DNA from: a bacterium
GTDB taxonomy: Bacteria > Actinomycetota > Acidimicrobiia > Spongiisociales > JAENVV01
Assembly: GCA_024641305.1 (NCBI GenBank)
Contig: JAHEDI010000003.1
Span: 1 to 48,888, forward strand
DNA: 48,888 nucleotides
Direction: 5' to 3'
The notes under the pieces are model-generated. The model was not told the origin of the DNA. It worked only from the letters and a program-made list of their open reading frames with translations, and did not search any database. The position numbers and the translations under genes are program-made. Positions 1 through 7,568 of this stretch are shown here, in pieces (the first letter of the stretch is position 1; every line of letters begins with the position of its first letter).

Positions 1-41
1 CTCTCAAGCCGGTAACGCCAGTTCGAATCTGGTCGGGGCTA
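1..41 (+). tRNA. tRNA-Glu (CTC), 3' part only
   Basis: The window opens inside the anticodon loop of a tRNA. Positions 1-7 form the loop with anticodon CTC at 3-5, 8-12 are the 3' half of the anticodon stem, 13-16 the variable loop, 17-33 a perfect T arm (stem gccag/ctggt, loop ttcgaat), 34-40 the acceptor strand and 41 the discriminator base. CCA is not encoded. Anticodon CTC, and the GGTAAC junction before the T arm, fit tRNA-Glu. The 5' half lies outside the window, so the identity rests on this half alone. Confidence 0.82.
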
Positions 42-49
42 CAACGCAG

Positions 50-75
50 AAAGTCCGCCGTTGGGCGGACTTTTC
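50..75 (+). terminator. rho-independent terminator after tRNA-Glu
   Basis: A perfect hairpin, AAAGTCCGCC / GGCGGACTTT with a GTTG loop (stem arms 50-59 and 64-73), ends in a TTTT run nine bases after the tRNA. It terminates the tRNA transcript. The A-run before the stem would also let it work weakly on the other strand. The stretch from 76 to 315 shows no convincing gene; a weaker stem (CGCT-GTTG-AGCG, 152-163) followed by seven Ts may be a second terminator. Confidence 0.85.
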
Positions 76-315
76 GCGTTTGGCCTCGCGGTGTAGGTTC
101 GAAGCGATCTTGGGGTGGGGGCGAATCGGCTTGGCGTCAACGCGGACGGTTCGCTGTTGAGCGGGTTTTTTTGCGTTGTGCTAACACGCGATCGGACCGG
201 TGATCGGTGGGGCCGACAGACGACTTCTCCTTTGGTGACTCCGCTTTCGCCGCACCTCTCGGAGTGTTGCGTTAGGTCTGACGTTGGCTCTCCGGCGTAA
301 CTACATCGCTGTCTG

Positions 316-321
316 TACGAT
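316..321 (+). promoter_or_regulatory. -10 box upstream of the sthA-like gene
   Basis: TACGAT lies 17 bases before the ATG, placing a start site near 328 and leaving a short leader that holds the ribosome site CTGGAGGAA. No good -35 hexamer is visible. Confidence 0.4.
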
Positions 322-338
322 TTGTCCTGGAGGAACAC

Positions 339-1739
339 ATGACTGACGGATATGATTTTGTGGTTATCGGGTCGGGACCGGCCGGCGAGAAGGCTGCGGC
401 GATGGCGGCGTACTTTGGAAAGTCTGTGGCGATTGTCGAACGTGACACCCGACCCGGCGGCACGGTCGTTTCGAGGGGCGGTATCCCAACCAAAACGCTG
501 CGAGAAGCGGCCATGTATCTATCGGGTTTCCACCGGCGCGAAGTCTACGGCGTAGGCCTTGATCTCTCCTCGGCCGAAGTGCTTGACGTTCTCCGAGCGA
601 GAGCCCACGACGTGTCAGAACTTGTGGCGGACGGGGTCACCCGCAATCTCGAGCGCCATCGTATCGACCACCTCCACGGTTCTGCCTCGCTGACCGCCTC
701 TGGTCGGGTCTCGGTGACTGACGCTACCGGGGCTGTTCGCGAGTTGGAATCCGACAAGATCCTCATCGCCACCGGATCACGACCGTTTCGACCCGAGTCG
801 GTTCCGTTTGACGATCCTGCCGTCGACGACTCCGATTCGATTCTGGCGCTCGAGTCGATCCCCCGATCGCTGGTCGTCATTGGGGGCGGTCCGGTTGGTA
901 CCGAGTACGCCTCCATCATCACAGCTCTCGGGGCCGAAGTGACGCTGATCGATGGCGGACCACGTCTCATTCCGTTTGCAGATGAGGAGATTTCTGAGCG
1001 GCTCGCCCAGGCGCTAACCGCAGACGGGGCGCGGTTCGTATTCGACGCGCCAGGGTCGACGATCAAGCGAACCGATCGGGGACTCGAAGTGGGCCTTCCA
1101 GATGGAGAAACCCTCTATCCCGACAAGGTCCTGTTTGCGGCTGGCCGGGCGGGCAATGTCGAGGGCCTTGGACTCGCTGAAGCAGGTATCGACGTCGATA
1201 ATCGCAGTCACATTATCGTCGACAAACACTTCCAAACGACCCGTCCCGGTGTGTACGCGGCGGGTGACGTTGTCGGACCCCCCGCATTGGCTTCGGTATC
1301 GGCCGAGCAGGGGAGGATTGCGGCTTCCCACGCCTTCGACCTTCACGCAGTCGATCGGCTGGATGCGCTTCCCACCTTTGGGGTTTACTCGATGCCAGAG
1401 GTCGGAATGGTTGGCATGACTGAGCAGGCGGCGAGAGAAGGCGGCGAGCCTTATGCCATAGGGCGGGCATTCTTCGCTGACAATGGTCGCAGCCGTATTG
1501 CCGGAACCACGGTTGGCCTGATCAAACTGATCGTCAGACGCGACGATCATCGACTGCTCGGTGTGCACATTCTTGGTGAGGACGCAGCCGAACTCGTCCA
1601 CATCGGGCAGGCAGCCATTCATGCCCGGGATCTGGTTGACCGATTCATCCACACCACCTTCAATACTCCCACCAGGTCCGAGGTCTACAAGTACGCGGCC
1701 TACGACGCCTTGCAGGACATATCGGGTCGTCGGTTGTAG
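339..1739 (+). CDS. sthA: SthA-like soluble pyridine nucleotide transhydrogenase, cysteine-free flavoprotein
   Basis: This 466-residue protein belongs to the class I pyridine nucleotide-disulfide oxidoreductases. It has the FAD motif GSGPAG at residues 11-16, a second nucleotide motif VVIGGGPVG near residue 180, the FAD motif YAAGDVVG near 310 and a C-terminal dimerisation domain ending in FNTPTRSE. The FNxPT sequence replaces the HAHPT active-site segment of lipoamide dehydrogenases and matches SthA. Where lipoamide dehydrogenases have the redox CxxxxC pair, this protein has Val43 and Gly48, and I find no cysteine anywhere in it. A disulfide chemistry is therefore excluded; NADH/NADPH hydride transfer through FAD is the likely role. 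The start is set by the ribosome site GGAGG eight bases upstream. The next gene follows after 18 bases. Confidence 0.8.
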   Translation: MTDGYDFVVIGSGPAGEKAAAMAAYFGKSVAIVERDTRPGGTVVSRGGIPTKTLREAAMYLSGFHRREVYGVGLDLSSAEVLDVLRARAHDVSELVADGVTRNLERHRIDHLHGSASLTASGRVSVTDATGAVRELESDKILIATGSRPFRPESVPFDDPAVDDSDSILALESIPRSLVVIGGGPVGTEYASIITALGAEVTLIDGGPRLIPFADEEISERLAQALTADGARFVFDAPGSTIKRTDRGLEVGLPDGETLYPDKVLFAAGRAGNVEGLGLAEAGIDVDNRSHIIVDKHFQTTRPGVYAAGDVVGPPALASVSAEQGRIAASHAFDLHAVDRLDALPTFGVYSMPEVGMVGMTEQAAREGGEPYAIGRAFFADNGRSRIAGTTVGLIKLIVRRDDHRLLGVHILGEDAAELVHIGQAAIHARDLVDRFIHTTFNTPTRSEVYKYAAYDALQDISGRRL

Positions 1740-1757
1740 CCGTACTACCGTGGGATG

Positions 1758-2885
1758 ATGCGGTTCGGTTCCGGGGTATCGATCTCCCAAGACACTGGTG
1801 ATGCGCTCAATGAGGCGATTCGTCTAGCCCTCAGCGGGATCACCCGGGCTCCGGACCTGGTATTTGGATTCGCATCCTTTCACCACGGTCACGCGACTCC
1901 CCTTATCGCTGGCAGGTTGGCGTCGTTGGTGTCGATGAGCGGAGTCAGCCTCGGGGCCATCTCGAGTGGGCTGGTGGCCGGTTCCGAGGAGTTCGAATCG
2001 GGCGCCTCCCTCGTGGTGTGGGCGGCATGGCTTGACGATGCCAGGGCGACGGCCCTGCGAATGGTCGCTCATCGCACCGGCCAGGGGATGGGTATCGCCG
2101 GAGCAGATATCCCGGAGGATGCCAGGGGGGTGATTCTCCTTGCCGATCCGTACAGTTTTCCGGCCGGTCAGTTTGCAGAGTCGCTTGGCATAATCCCGGT
2201 CGCCGGGGGGATGCCCGCTTCTCTGGACGACGAGCCGTCTCTCTTCGTCAACGGTCAGGTATTCACCAATGGAGCGGTGGCGGCGGTGTTATCGGGGAAC
2301 ATTGAGTTTCGGGCCGTTGCTTCACAAGGCTGTGAACCAGTAGGGACCCCGGCGGTGGTAACCAGGGCGGCCGGTCGGGTTATTGAGGAAATCGGTGGGG
2401 TGCCGGCCGTGACATTTGTAGAGAGGATCATCGAGGGTCTTGATGAAAGTGCCCAGCATCAGTTGCGCTACGGGATTCAGCTGGGGATTGCGTTCGACGA
2501 ATACGCCTCCTCTTATGGGAGAGGAGATTTTCTCATTCGAACCGTGACCGGAGCCGACCGGAGAACCCTATCGATCCTGATCGCCGATGAGGTGCCGGTC
2601 GGATCAACCGTTCAGTTCCACGTTCGCGACTCGACGAGGGCCGGAATGGATCTCAACGATGTAATCGTCGAGCTTGGCTCGGGCGGGATGCTGATGTTCA
2701 CTGACCGCGGTCGGGGGGAGGCCTTCTTCGGACACGCGCACCATGATGCAGCTCTCGTGGATCTGGCCCGTCAACCGGCCGCGTTGGCTGGCATGATCGG
2801 AACCGCGCAAATCGGGCCAGTGGCCGGCGCATCCCGCATGCTTGGCTTTGGCGTCGTGACTGTGGAGCTTTCCGAGCGGCTCTAG
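1758..2885 (+). CDS. FIST domain protein (FIST_N plus FIST_C)
   Basis: The protein resembles the FIST family: an N-terminal sensory half with alternating small residues and strands (FGFASFHHGH, GAISSGLVAG) and a C-terminal FIST_C half with GGMLMFTDRGRG and FFGHAHHDA. FIST proteins are soluble, probably small-ligand sensors, often linked to signal transduction; no output domain is fused here. Two adjacent ATGs exist at 1755 and 1758. I choose 1758 because TACCGT (1746-1751) lies exactly six bases before it, the leaderless arrangement seen repeatedly in this window. The stop overlaps the convergent SDR gene by four bases. No histidine kinase or cyclase is nearby, so the partner is unknown. Confidence 0.75.
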   Translation: MRFGSGVSISQDTGDALNEAIRLALSGITRAPDLVFGFASFHHGHATPLIAGRLASLVSMSGVSLGAISSGLVAGSEEFESGASLVVWAAWLDDARATALRMVAHRTGQGMGIAGADIPEDARGVILLADPYSFPAGQFAESLGIIPVAGGMPASLDDEPSLFVNGQVFTNGAVAAVLSGNIEFRAVASQGCEPVGTPAVVTRAAGRVIEEIGGVPAVTFVERIIEGLDESAQHQLRYGIQLGIAFDEYASSYGRGDFLIRTVTGADRRTLSILIADEVPVGSTVQFHVRDSTRAGMDLNDVIVELGSGGMLMFTDRGRGEAFFGHAHHDAALVDLARQPAALAGMIGTAQIGPVAGASRMLGFGVVTVELSERL

Positions 2886-3589
2886 GTGTTGCCGTACACC
2901 GGCAGGGTGGCGCCCGACATGACGCTCGACGCATCGGACAACAAGAACTCGATCACGGCTGCGATTTCGTCGGGGGTTGGCCAACTCACATAGTCGGCGA
3001 AGGGTACCGCCCGACGGGTTGCTGGCGTATCGATCACCGATGGCTGGACCACGTTGGTCGTGATGCCGAAGTCACTCAGCTCCGAAGCGGCTGACCGACC
3101 CAGTGCACCTACCCCGGCTTTGGCGATGTTGAACGCTGCCTGTCCCGAGGGTCCGTCATCAGCACCGCGACTGCCAACTAGAACAATCCGACCAGAACCG
3201 TTTGCCTTGAGATGCGGCGTGATGGCCCGGACGGCATAAAACGCCGAACGAAGGTTGAGGTCGAGCATTCGTTCGAGTCGAACGTCGTCGGTTTCGTCAA
3301 TGTCGCGACCGCCGGCCCAGCCGCCCACCAGAGCAGCCAATCCGTTCACACTGCCAAATCTGGTGACAGCCTGATTCATGAATTCGTTCAGGCTGCTTGC
3401 CGATGTCGAATCCACCCGCTTGAGGAGTAGCCGGGTCTCATCGAGGTGTAATTCTGCCTCGAACTTTTCGGCTTCCTCCGGGATGAGGTAGGTAACTGCC
3501 AGCGCAGCACCAGACGCCGCTAGCCGTTTGGCGAGGGCTGTTCCGAGGCTTCCGGTACCTCCGGTTATGACGACGACATTTCGATTCAC
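2882..3589 (-). CDS. SDR family protein with Phe in place of the catalytic Tyr
   Basis: The 235-residue product is a short-chain dehydrogenase/reductase by its length, the cofactor motif GGTGSLG (10-16) and the strand IVLVGS that carries the catalytic serine (Ser140). The YxxxK motif reads FNIAK (Phe153, Lys157), so the catalytic tyrosine is missing. The family normally uses this tyrosine as the general acid, so the protein may be catalytically inactive, bind nucleotide for another purpose, or use a different proton donor. The start is GTG, preceded by GAAGGGTGAG. It is transcribed towards the FIST gene and overlaps its stop by four bases. The substrate cannot be read from sequence. Confidence 0.75.
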   Translation of the reverse strand: MNRNVVVITGGTGSLGTALAKRLAASGAALAVTYLIPEEAEKFEAELHLDETRLLLKRVDSTSASSLNEFMNQAVTRFGSVNGLAALVGGWAGGRDIDETDDVRLERMLDLNLRSAFYAVRAITPHLKANGSGRIVLVGSRGADDGPSGQAAFNIAKAGVGALGRSAASELSDFGITTNVVQPSVIDTPATRRAVPFADYVSWPTPDEIAAVIEFLLSDASSVMSGATLPVYGNT

Positions 3590-3662
3590 GTGAGCTCACC
3601 CTTCAAGCCGGTTGCCGACATGGTAATTTGTTAACCGACCGGTCGCAGTTATTGGAGGAATC

Positions 3663-4841
3663 ATGGCATCCATCAGTCTTGATGGCATTGGCAAGATCTA
3701 CGAGGGTGGTACCCGTGCTCTGACGGATATCAATCTCGAGATCAACGACGGCGAGTTCATGGTACTCGTCGGCCCGTCTGGCTGTGGCAAGTCGACGCTG
3801 CTTCGAATGATTGCCGGTCTCGAAGACATCACCGAAGGCACCATGAAAATTGGCGAGACAGTTGTTAACGATATTCCGCCCAAAGATCGCAACATTGCGA
3901 TGGTCTTCCAAAACTATGCCCTGTACCCGCATATGACTGTTTTCGACAATATGGCGTTCGGTCTGAAGCTCCGCAAGATGCCCAAAGACGAAGTCAACCG
4001 GCGAGTCGATGAGGCCGCTCGTATCCTTGAGATCACCGAGTATCTCGATCGTAAGCCGAAAGCCCTCTCCGGAGGTCAACGCCAGCGGGTTGCCATGGGT
4101 CGAGCCATCGTCCGAGAGCCGGCTGCGTTCCTCATGGATGAGCCCCTCTCCAACCTCGATGCGAAGCTGCGTGTCCAGATGCGGTCTGAGCTTGGTCAGC
4201 TCCATGCCCGTCTGAAGACAACGACTGTGTATGTCACCCATGATCAGGTTGAAGCCATGACGATGGGCGATAGGGTGGCCGTCATGCGAAAAGGCATCAT
4301 GCAGCAGGCGGCGACTCCCCGTGAGTTGTACGACCGACCACTGAACCTGTTTGTGGCCGGGTTTATTGGCTCGCCGTCCATGAACTTTGTCTATGCCGAC
4401 CTGGCTCAGGCGGGTGACGGTATGACGGCAACGTTCGGGGCGACAACCCTTACGCTTGATCCGAATAACCTGGCTGCCCGTCCTGGTCTGTCTGCATACG
4501 CCGGGAAACGTGTGGTGCTTGGAATTCGACCGGAGGCGTTCGAGGTAGCGGCGGCGGTTGGCACACCTGGAGATTTGCCCGTTGAGGTCGGCCTGGTTGA
4601 GCAACTTGGCTCAGAAGCGTTTATTCACTTCGTGATTGACTTTCCACCAGTCGTCACCGAGGACATTCGCGAACTGCTTGCCGATGAGGGCACCGACGAA
4701 GCGATGTTGGGTGCGACGACCAAGTTCGTTGCCCGGATCAATCCGGATTTTGCTCCGACGCTGGGTGACAACATCGGTCTGGCAATCGACAAGGCAAAGT
4801 TGCACTTCTTCGACGTCGATAGCTCGCAGGCGATCTACTAG
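3663..4841 (+). CDS. ugpC: sugar ABC transporter ATP-binding protein (UgpC/MsmK/MalK type)
   Basis: This is a CUT1-type carbohydrate transporter ATPase. It shows Walker [10 protein letters not shown] (37-45), Q-loop VFQNYALYP (81-89), signature LSGGQ (135-139), Walker B FLMDEP (156-161), an H-loop in VTHDQVEAM and a C-terminal regulatory TOBE/OB region after about residue 240. Length 392 is a little above the usual 360-370. No permease or binding protein is in the window, so it probably serves several distant sugar transporters, as MsmK and MsiK do. TTGGAGGAATC gives a strong ribosome site. The substrate (glycerol phosphate, maltose, trehalose or other) cannot be decided. Confidence 0.88.
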   Translation: MASISLDGIGKIYEGGTRALTDINLEINDGEFMVLVGPSGCGKSTLLRMIAGLEDITEGTMKIGETVVNDIPPKDRNIAMVFQNYALYPHMTVFDNMAFGLKLRKMPKDEVNRRVDEAARILEITEYLDRKPKALSGGQRQRVAMGRAIVREPAAFLMDEPLSNLDAKLRVQMRSELGQLHARLKTTTVYVTHDQVEAMTMGDRVAVMRKGIMQQAATPRELYDRPLNLFVAGFIGSPSMNFVYADLAQAGDGMTATFGATTLTLDPNNLAARPGLSAYAGKRVVLGIRPEAFEVAAAVGTPGDLPVEVGLVEQLGSEAFIHFVIDFPPVVTEDIRELLADEGTDEAMLGATTKFVARINPDFAPTLGDNIGLAIDKAKLHFFDVDSSQAIY

Positions 4842-4856
4842 ATCACCGCCGGGCCG

Positions 4857-5621
4857 TTACGGGAAGAGGCGCTTAAACCCTTCCGCGGCCTCCAGGCCGA
4901 CCGGTTCGCCCATTGTGGCGGACCATGCCCGCAACCTGGCCTCGAACTCCTGTCGGCCGTCCTGGTTCGCCTGGGCGCTCGCCATCGTCGTTGGGCCTTG
5001 CGTCGAGTGCTCGAGAAGCGCGGCGATCTTGACGTCAAACGTGGCTGCGATGTCCTCCCAGTAGTCGATTTCGTCCGCTGACCACAGCAGGATCGAGCCG
5101 GGACGATGTTTTGTCACCTGCTCGGATAGCTGTTCCGGGAAGAAGAGGTGATCGCGGGCCGCCACGATGGAGTCGATTGCGGCCATTCCGGTGGCTCGAT
5201 GGTCTGGATGCAACATGTAGCGTTTCCAGGGGTCATGTGAAAGCACGACGTCGGGTCGGGTGGTCCGGATCCAAAAACTCAGCTCCTGTCGCAGGGTAAC
5301 CGTGTTTTCGATCTCCCCGTCTACATGGTCGAGCATCACGACGTCCCGGGCACCGAGCCGATCGGCTGCTCTGCGCTGTTCTGCCTGGCGAGCGGCGATA
5401 AGCGCTTCAGGATCCAGGTCGGGATCCCAGGTTCCCTTGGAACCGTCAGAAACAATCAGCATCGTGATGTGGCAACCCTCGGACGCCCATTTGGCGAGCG
5501 TCCCACCTGCGCCGAACTCCGCATCGTCCGGATGGGCACCGATTGTCAGCGCCCGGTCCGGAGTTGGCAACCGATCGTTCGGATCTGAGGATCTTGCCGG
5601 GGAGAAGATGTTGGTGGTCAT
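4857..5621 (-). CDS. PIG-L (LmbE) family N-acyl-sugar deacetylase
   Basis: The protein carries the zinc motif AHPDDAEF (His30, Asp32, Asp33) and the distal HPDH (138-141), the hallmarks of PIG-L/LmbE deacetylases such as MshB and BshB. Such enzymes remove N-acetyl groups from GlcNAc-containing substrates using a divalent metal. Length 254 is typical. Its ATG overlaps the cofC stop by four bases, so it is translated as the second gene of that operon. The role in this context is open; a mycothiol, bacillithiol or natural product substrate is possible, and nothing adjacent decides. Confidence 0.85.
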   Translation of the reverse strand: MTTNIFSPARSSDPNDRLPTPDRALTIGAHPDDAEFGAGGTLAKWASEGCHITMLIVSDGSKGTWDPDLDPEALIAARQAEQRRAADRLGARDVVMLDHVDGEIENTVTLRQELSFWIRTTRPDVVLSHDPWKRYMLHPDHRATGMAAIDSIVAARDHLFFPEQLSEQVTKHRPGSILLWSADEIDYWEDIAATFDVKIAALLEHSTQGPTTMASAQANQDGRQEFEARLRAWSATMGEPVGLEAAEGFKRLFP

Positions 5622-6169
5622 GCTCCGAGCCTACCGCGCACTATCGAGGCGAGGTGTTCAGGCTCGTCGACATCGAGCGCCAATCCCGGGCGGATGATGA
5701 TGGCTGATTCTGGTCGGTGGGCGAGGTGGCGGTGGAAGCTTCCCGGGCCGTAGCTGAATGGGAAACGTCCGCTCGACATGATGAGGCTGGTGCCGCCGTC
5801 CCAGGAGGGGGCAATGGCGGTGCCCCCTTCGGCGAACCCGATCAGTGCGGCTTCGATGTCCTGGTGGGTCAGGGTTGGCAAGTCTGCGTGGAGGACCCCC
5901 CACGGTGCAGCTCCAGCCCGAATAGAAACCGCCGTCGCAGCACCATTGAGGGACCCGTCGTCGTCGATGGCTTCGACGGACCTCTCCTCCGCCCATCGGC
6001 GTACGCCTGCGTCGCCGGTGACAATCACGACGTCGGTCAACGCCGCTGCGGTGACGAGAGCATGCCCGGCGAGCAGTTCGGCCACCCTCCGGCGTTCCTC
6101 AGGAGTGAGGTGGCGGGCCAGGCGTTGTTTGGCCGTTTCGAAACTGCGGATGGGTATGCCGATGATCAT
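5618..6169 (-). CDS. cofC: 2-phospho-L-lactate / phosphoenolpyruvate guanylyltransferase (F420 biosynthesis)
   Basis: The 183-residue product matches CofC/FbiD: an N-terminal IPIRSFETAKQRLA nucleotide-binding segment, a Rossmann-like strand VVIVTGD, the HADLPTL segment typical of the catalytic centre, and DVDEPEHL near the end. It activates 2-phospholactate or phosphoenolpyruvate with GTP, the first committed step towards the side chain of coenzyme F420. An F420-type oxidoreductase lies close by at 6541-7512. A -10 box TAGCGT (6176-6181) stands six bases before the ATG, so the mRNA is probably leaderless. The other F420 genes (fbiA, fbiB, fbiC) are not in the window. Confidence 0.85.
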   Translation of the reverse strand: MIIGIPIRSFETAKQRLARHLTPEERRRVAELLAGHALVTAAALTDVVIVTGDAGVRRWAEERSVEAIDDDGSLNGAATAVSIRAGAAPWGVLHADLPTLTHQDIEAALIGFAEGGTAIAPSWDGGTSLIMSSGRFPFSYGPGSFHRHLAHRPESAIIIRPGLALDVDEPEHLASIVRGRLGA

Positions 6170-6241
6170 GGTGAAACGCTAGCGGGAATAGGCAGGGGCC
6201 AATCGGGCGTTCCCCAAAGATCGCAACCGGAAAGAACGTTC

Positions 6242-6526
6242 ATGGCTAGTGCCACGCTTAACGGAGTCGTTATTGCTGAGAGTGCCGACACAGTGATGGT
6301 GGAAGGCAATCATTACTTCCCTCCCGCTTCGGTCAAGCTGGAGTATTTTACAGAAGTTGCCAAAACGACCGGATGCCCCTGGAAGGGTACTGCCAACTAT
6401 TACGACGTTGCAGTCGAAGGCGCTCAGGCGTCCGCCGCCGCCTGGGTGTATCACGATCCGAAGGAAGCGGCGGCCAGCATCAAAAACCATATAGCTTTTT
6501 GGGGTCAGGTCGTCGTCACGGACTGA
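6242..6526 (+). CDS. DUF427 domain protein
   Basis: This 94-residue protein fits the DUF427 family, with the conserved core TGCPWKGTANYYDV at residues 43-56 and a C-terminal AFWGQVVV strand. The fold is a small all-beta cupin-like domain; no biochemical role is established for the family. The open frame runs much further upstream, but the long version crosses cofC on the opposite strand. The ATG at 6242 is preceded by GGAAAG and begins where the family's homology begins. It is convergent with the LLM oxidoreductase gene, whose stop is 14 bases away. Confidence 0.82.
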   Translation: MASATLNGVVIAESADTVMVEGNHYFPPASVKLEYFTEVAKTTGCPWKGTANYYDVAVEGAQASAAAWVYHDPKEAAASIKNHIAFWGQVVVTD

Positions 6527-6540
6527 TCAGCCGTCGAGCG

Positions 6541-7512
6541 TCAGTCGGCTACTTCTTTCGCAAACAACTCAAGACCGCCGGTGTCATAGGCGGCGTCGGG
6601 AAAGTTGATGATGAAGTATTCAACCCCGGCATCAACCCAGGGCCTCAGTTTTTCGCTGATCTGTTCGGGGGTTCCTGACATGGGAGTGACCAGGCGTCTG
6701 AGGGACGCGCCAGCTTCGTCGCCAATGAGAGGAGCCAGTCGTGACACGGTCTCGTCGATTCGGTCGCTCACCTCTGCCTCGGTGGGCGCACAGATCATGG
6801 TGAGATTTGTCGAACGAACGATCGCTGAGAAATCGGTGCCCACATCGGTGCAATGCGCGGCGAGGATGTCTGACTTATGAATGAACTCCTCCGGCGTACT
6901 GGCAAAGTTCGTGTAGTTGGCGTATTTGGCGGCAACCCGAAGAGTCAGCTTTTCGCCACCTCCGGCGATCCACAGCGGAATGTGTGGTTCCTGGACGGGC
7001 TTCGGTGAGCAGATTGCCCCATCCAACTTGTAAAACTCGCCGTCGTAGTCGACTTCATCTTCGGTCCACAACGCCCGCATGATTTCGACGGCTTCGCGCA
7101 GTTGCCCGATCCGCACAGACGGCTTCGGGAAGGGATAGCCATACCCGGTGTATTCATGCTCGTACCAGCCGGCGCCGATGCCCATTTCGAGCCGTCCATT
7201 GGTGATCACGTCGATCGAGGCAGCCACTTTGGCGAGGTAGGCAGGTGGTCGATACGAGTTACAGGTGCACATCTGGCCCAGTCGCACCGATGACGTGGTG
7301 GCGCCCAGGGCCGCCATAAGTGTCCAGGCCTCATAGGTGACTTCCTGGGTGGGGACTGGAACGGTGTGGAAATGGTCATAAACCCACAGCGACTCGTAGC
7401 CGGCAGCTTCGATTGTATCGGCCACCCTGCTCATGGTCGGCCAGTGGTCCGATCGATCAATCCCGACCAAATCGAGACGCCATCCTTGCGGTAAAAATGC
7501 TCCGTATCTCAT
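6541..7512 (-). CDS. LLM class F420-dependent oxidoreductase
   Basis: The product (323 residues) is a luciferase-like monooxygenase superfamily TIM-barrel protein: an N-terminal YGAFLPQGW strand, ESLWVYDHF, RLGQMCTCNSYRPP, the GRLEMGIGAGWYEHEY segment and PKPVQEPHIPLWIAGGG, all typical of the F420-binding branch. It would transfer hydride between reduced F420 and an unknown substrate. The nearby cofC supports F420 over FMN. The frame continues upstream, but ATG 7512 is favoured because TAGTGT (7520-7525) lies seven bases before it, predicting a leaderless mRNA. The gene diverges from pyk. Confidence 0.85.
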   Translation of the reverse strand: MRYGAFLPQGWRLDLVGIDRSDHWPTMSRVADTIEAAGYESLWVYDHFHTVPVPTQEVTYEAWTLMAALGATTSSVRLGQMCTCNSYRPPAYLAKVAASIDVITNGRLEMGIGAGWYEHEYTGYGYPFPKPSVRIGQLREAVEIMRALWTEDEVDYDGEFYKLDGAICSPKPVQEPHIPLWIAGGGEKLTLRVAAKYANYTNFASTPEEFIHKSDILAAHCTDVGTDFSAIVRSTNLTMICAPTEAEVSDRIDETVSRLAPLIGDEAGASLRRLVTPMSGTPEQISEKLRPWVDAGVEYFIINFPDAAYDTGGLELFAKEVAD

Positions 7513-7519
7513 GATGTCG

Positions 7520-7562
7520 ACACTAACCGAGAATCGAATCAGAGGAGAACCTCGGGTAGGGT
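7520..7562. promoter_or_regulatory. back-to-back -10 boxes of the divergent LLM and pyk genes
   Basis: Only 56 bases separate the two start codons. On the minus strand TAGTGT (7520-7525) sits seven bases before the LLM ATG; on the plus strand TAGGGT (7557-7562) sits six bases before the pyk ATG. Both transcripts should begin at or next to their start codons. The two RNA polymerase footprints would overlap, so the two genes may compete for transcription. Confidence 0.55.
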
Positions 7563-7568
7563 GTCGCA

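Noticed and set aside
76-315. A small gene at 115-300
   Set aside because: The frame has no ribosome site or family match; the stretch is probably untranslated between tRNA and sthA.
3603-4604. A 333-codon open frame on the minus strand under the sugar ABC ATPase
   Set aside because: It is entirely antisense to a gene with perfect ATPase motifs, has no family resemblance and no ribosome site.
5717-6241. An N-terminal extension of the DUF427 gene
   Set aside because: The extension overlaps cofC on the opposite strand and has no resemblance to the family; the ATG at 6242 with GGAAAG is adequate.
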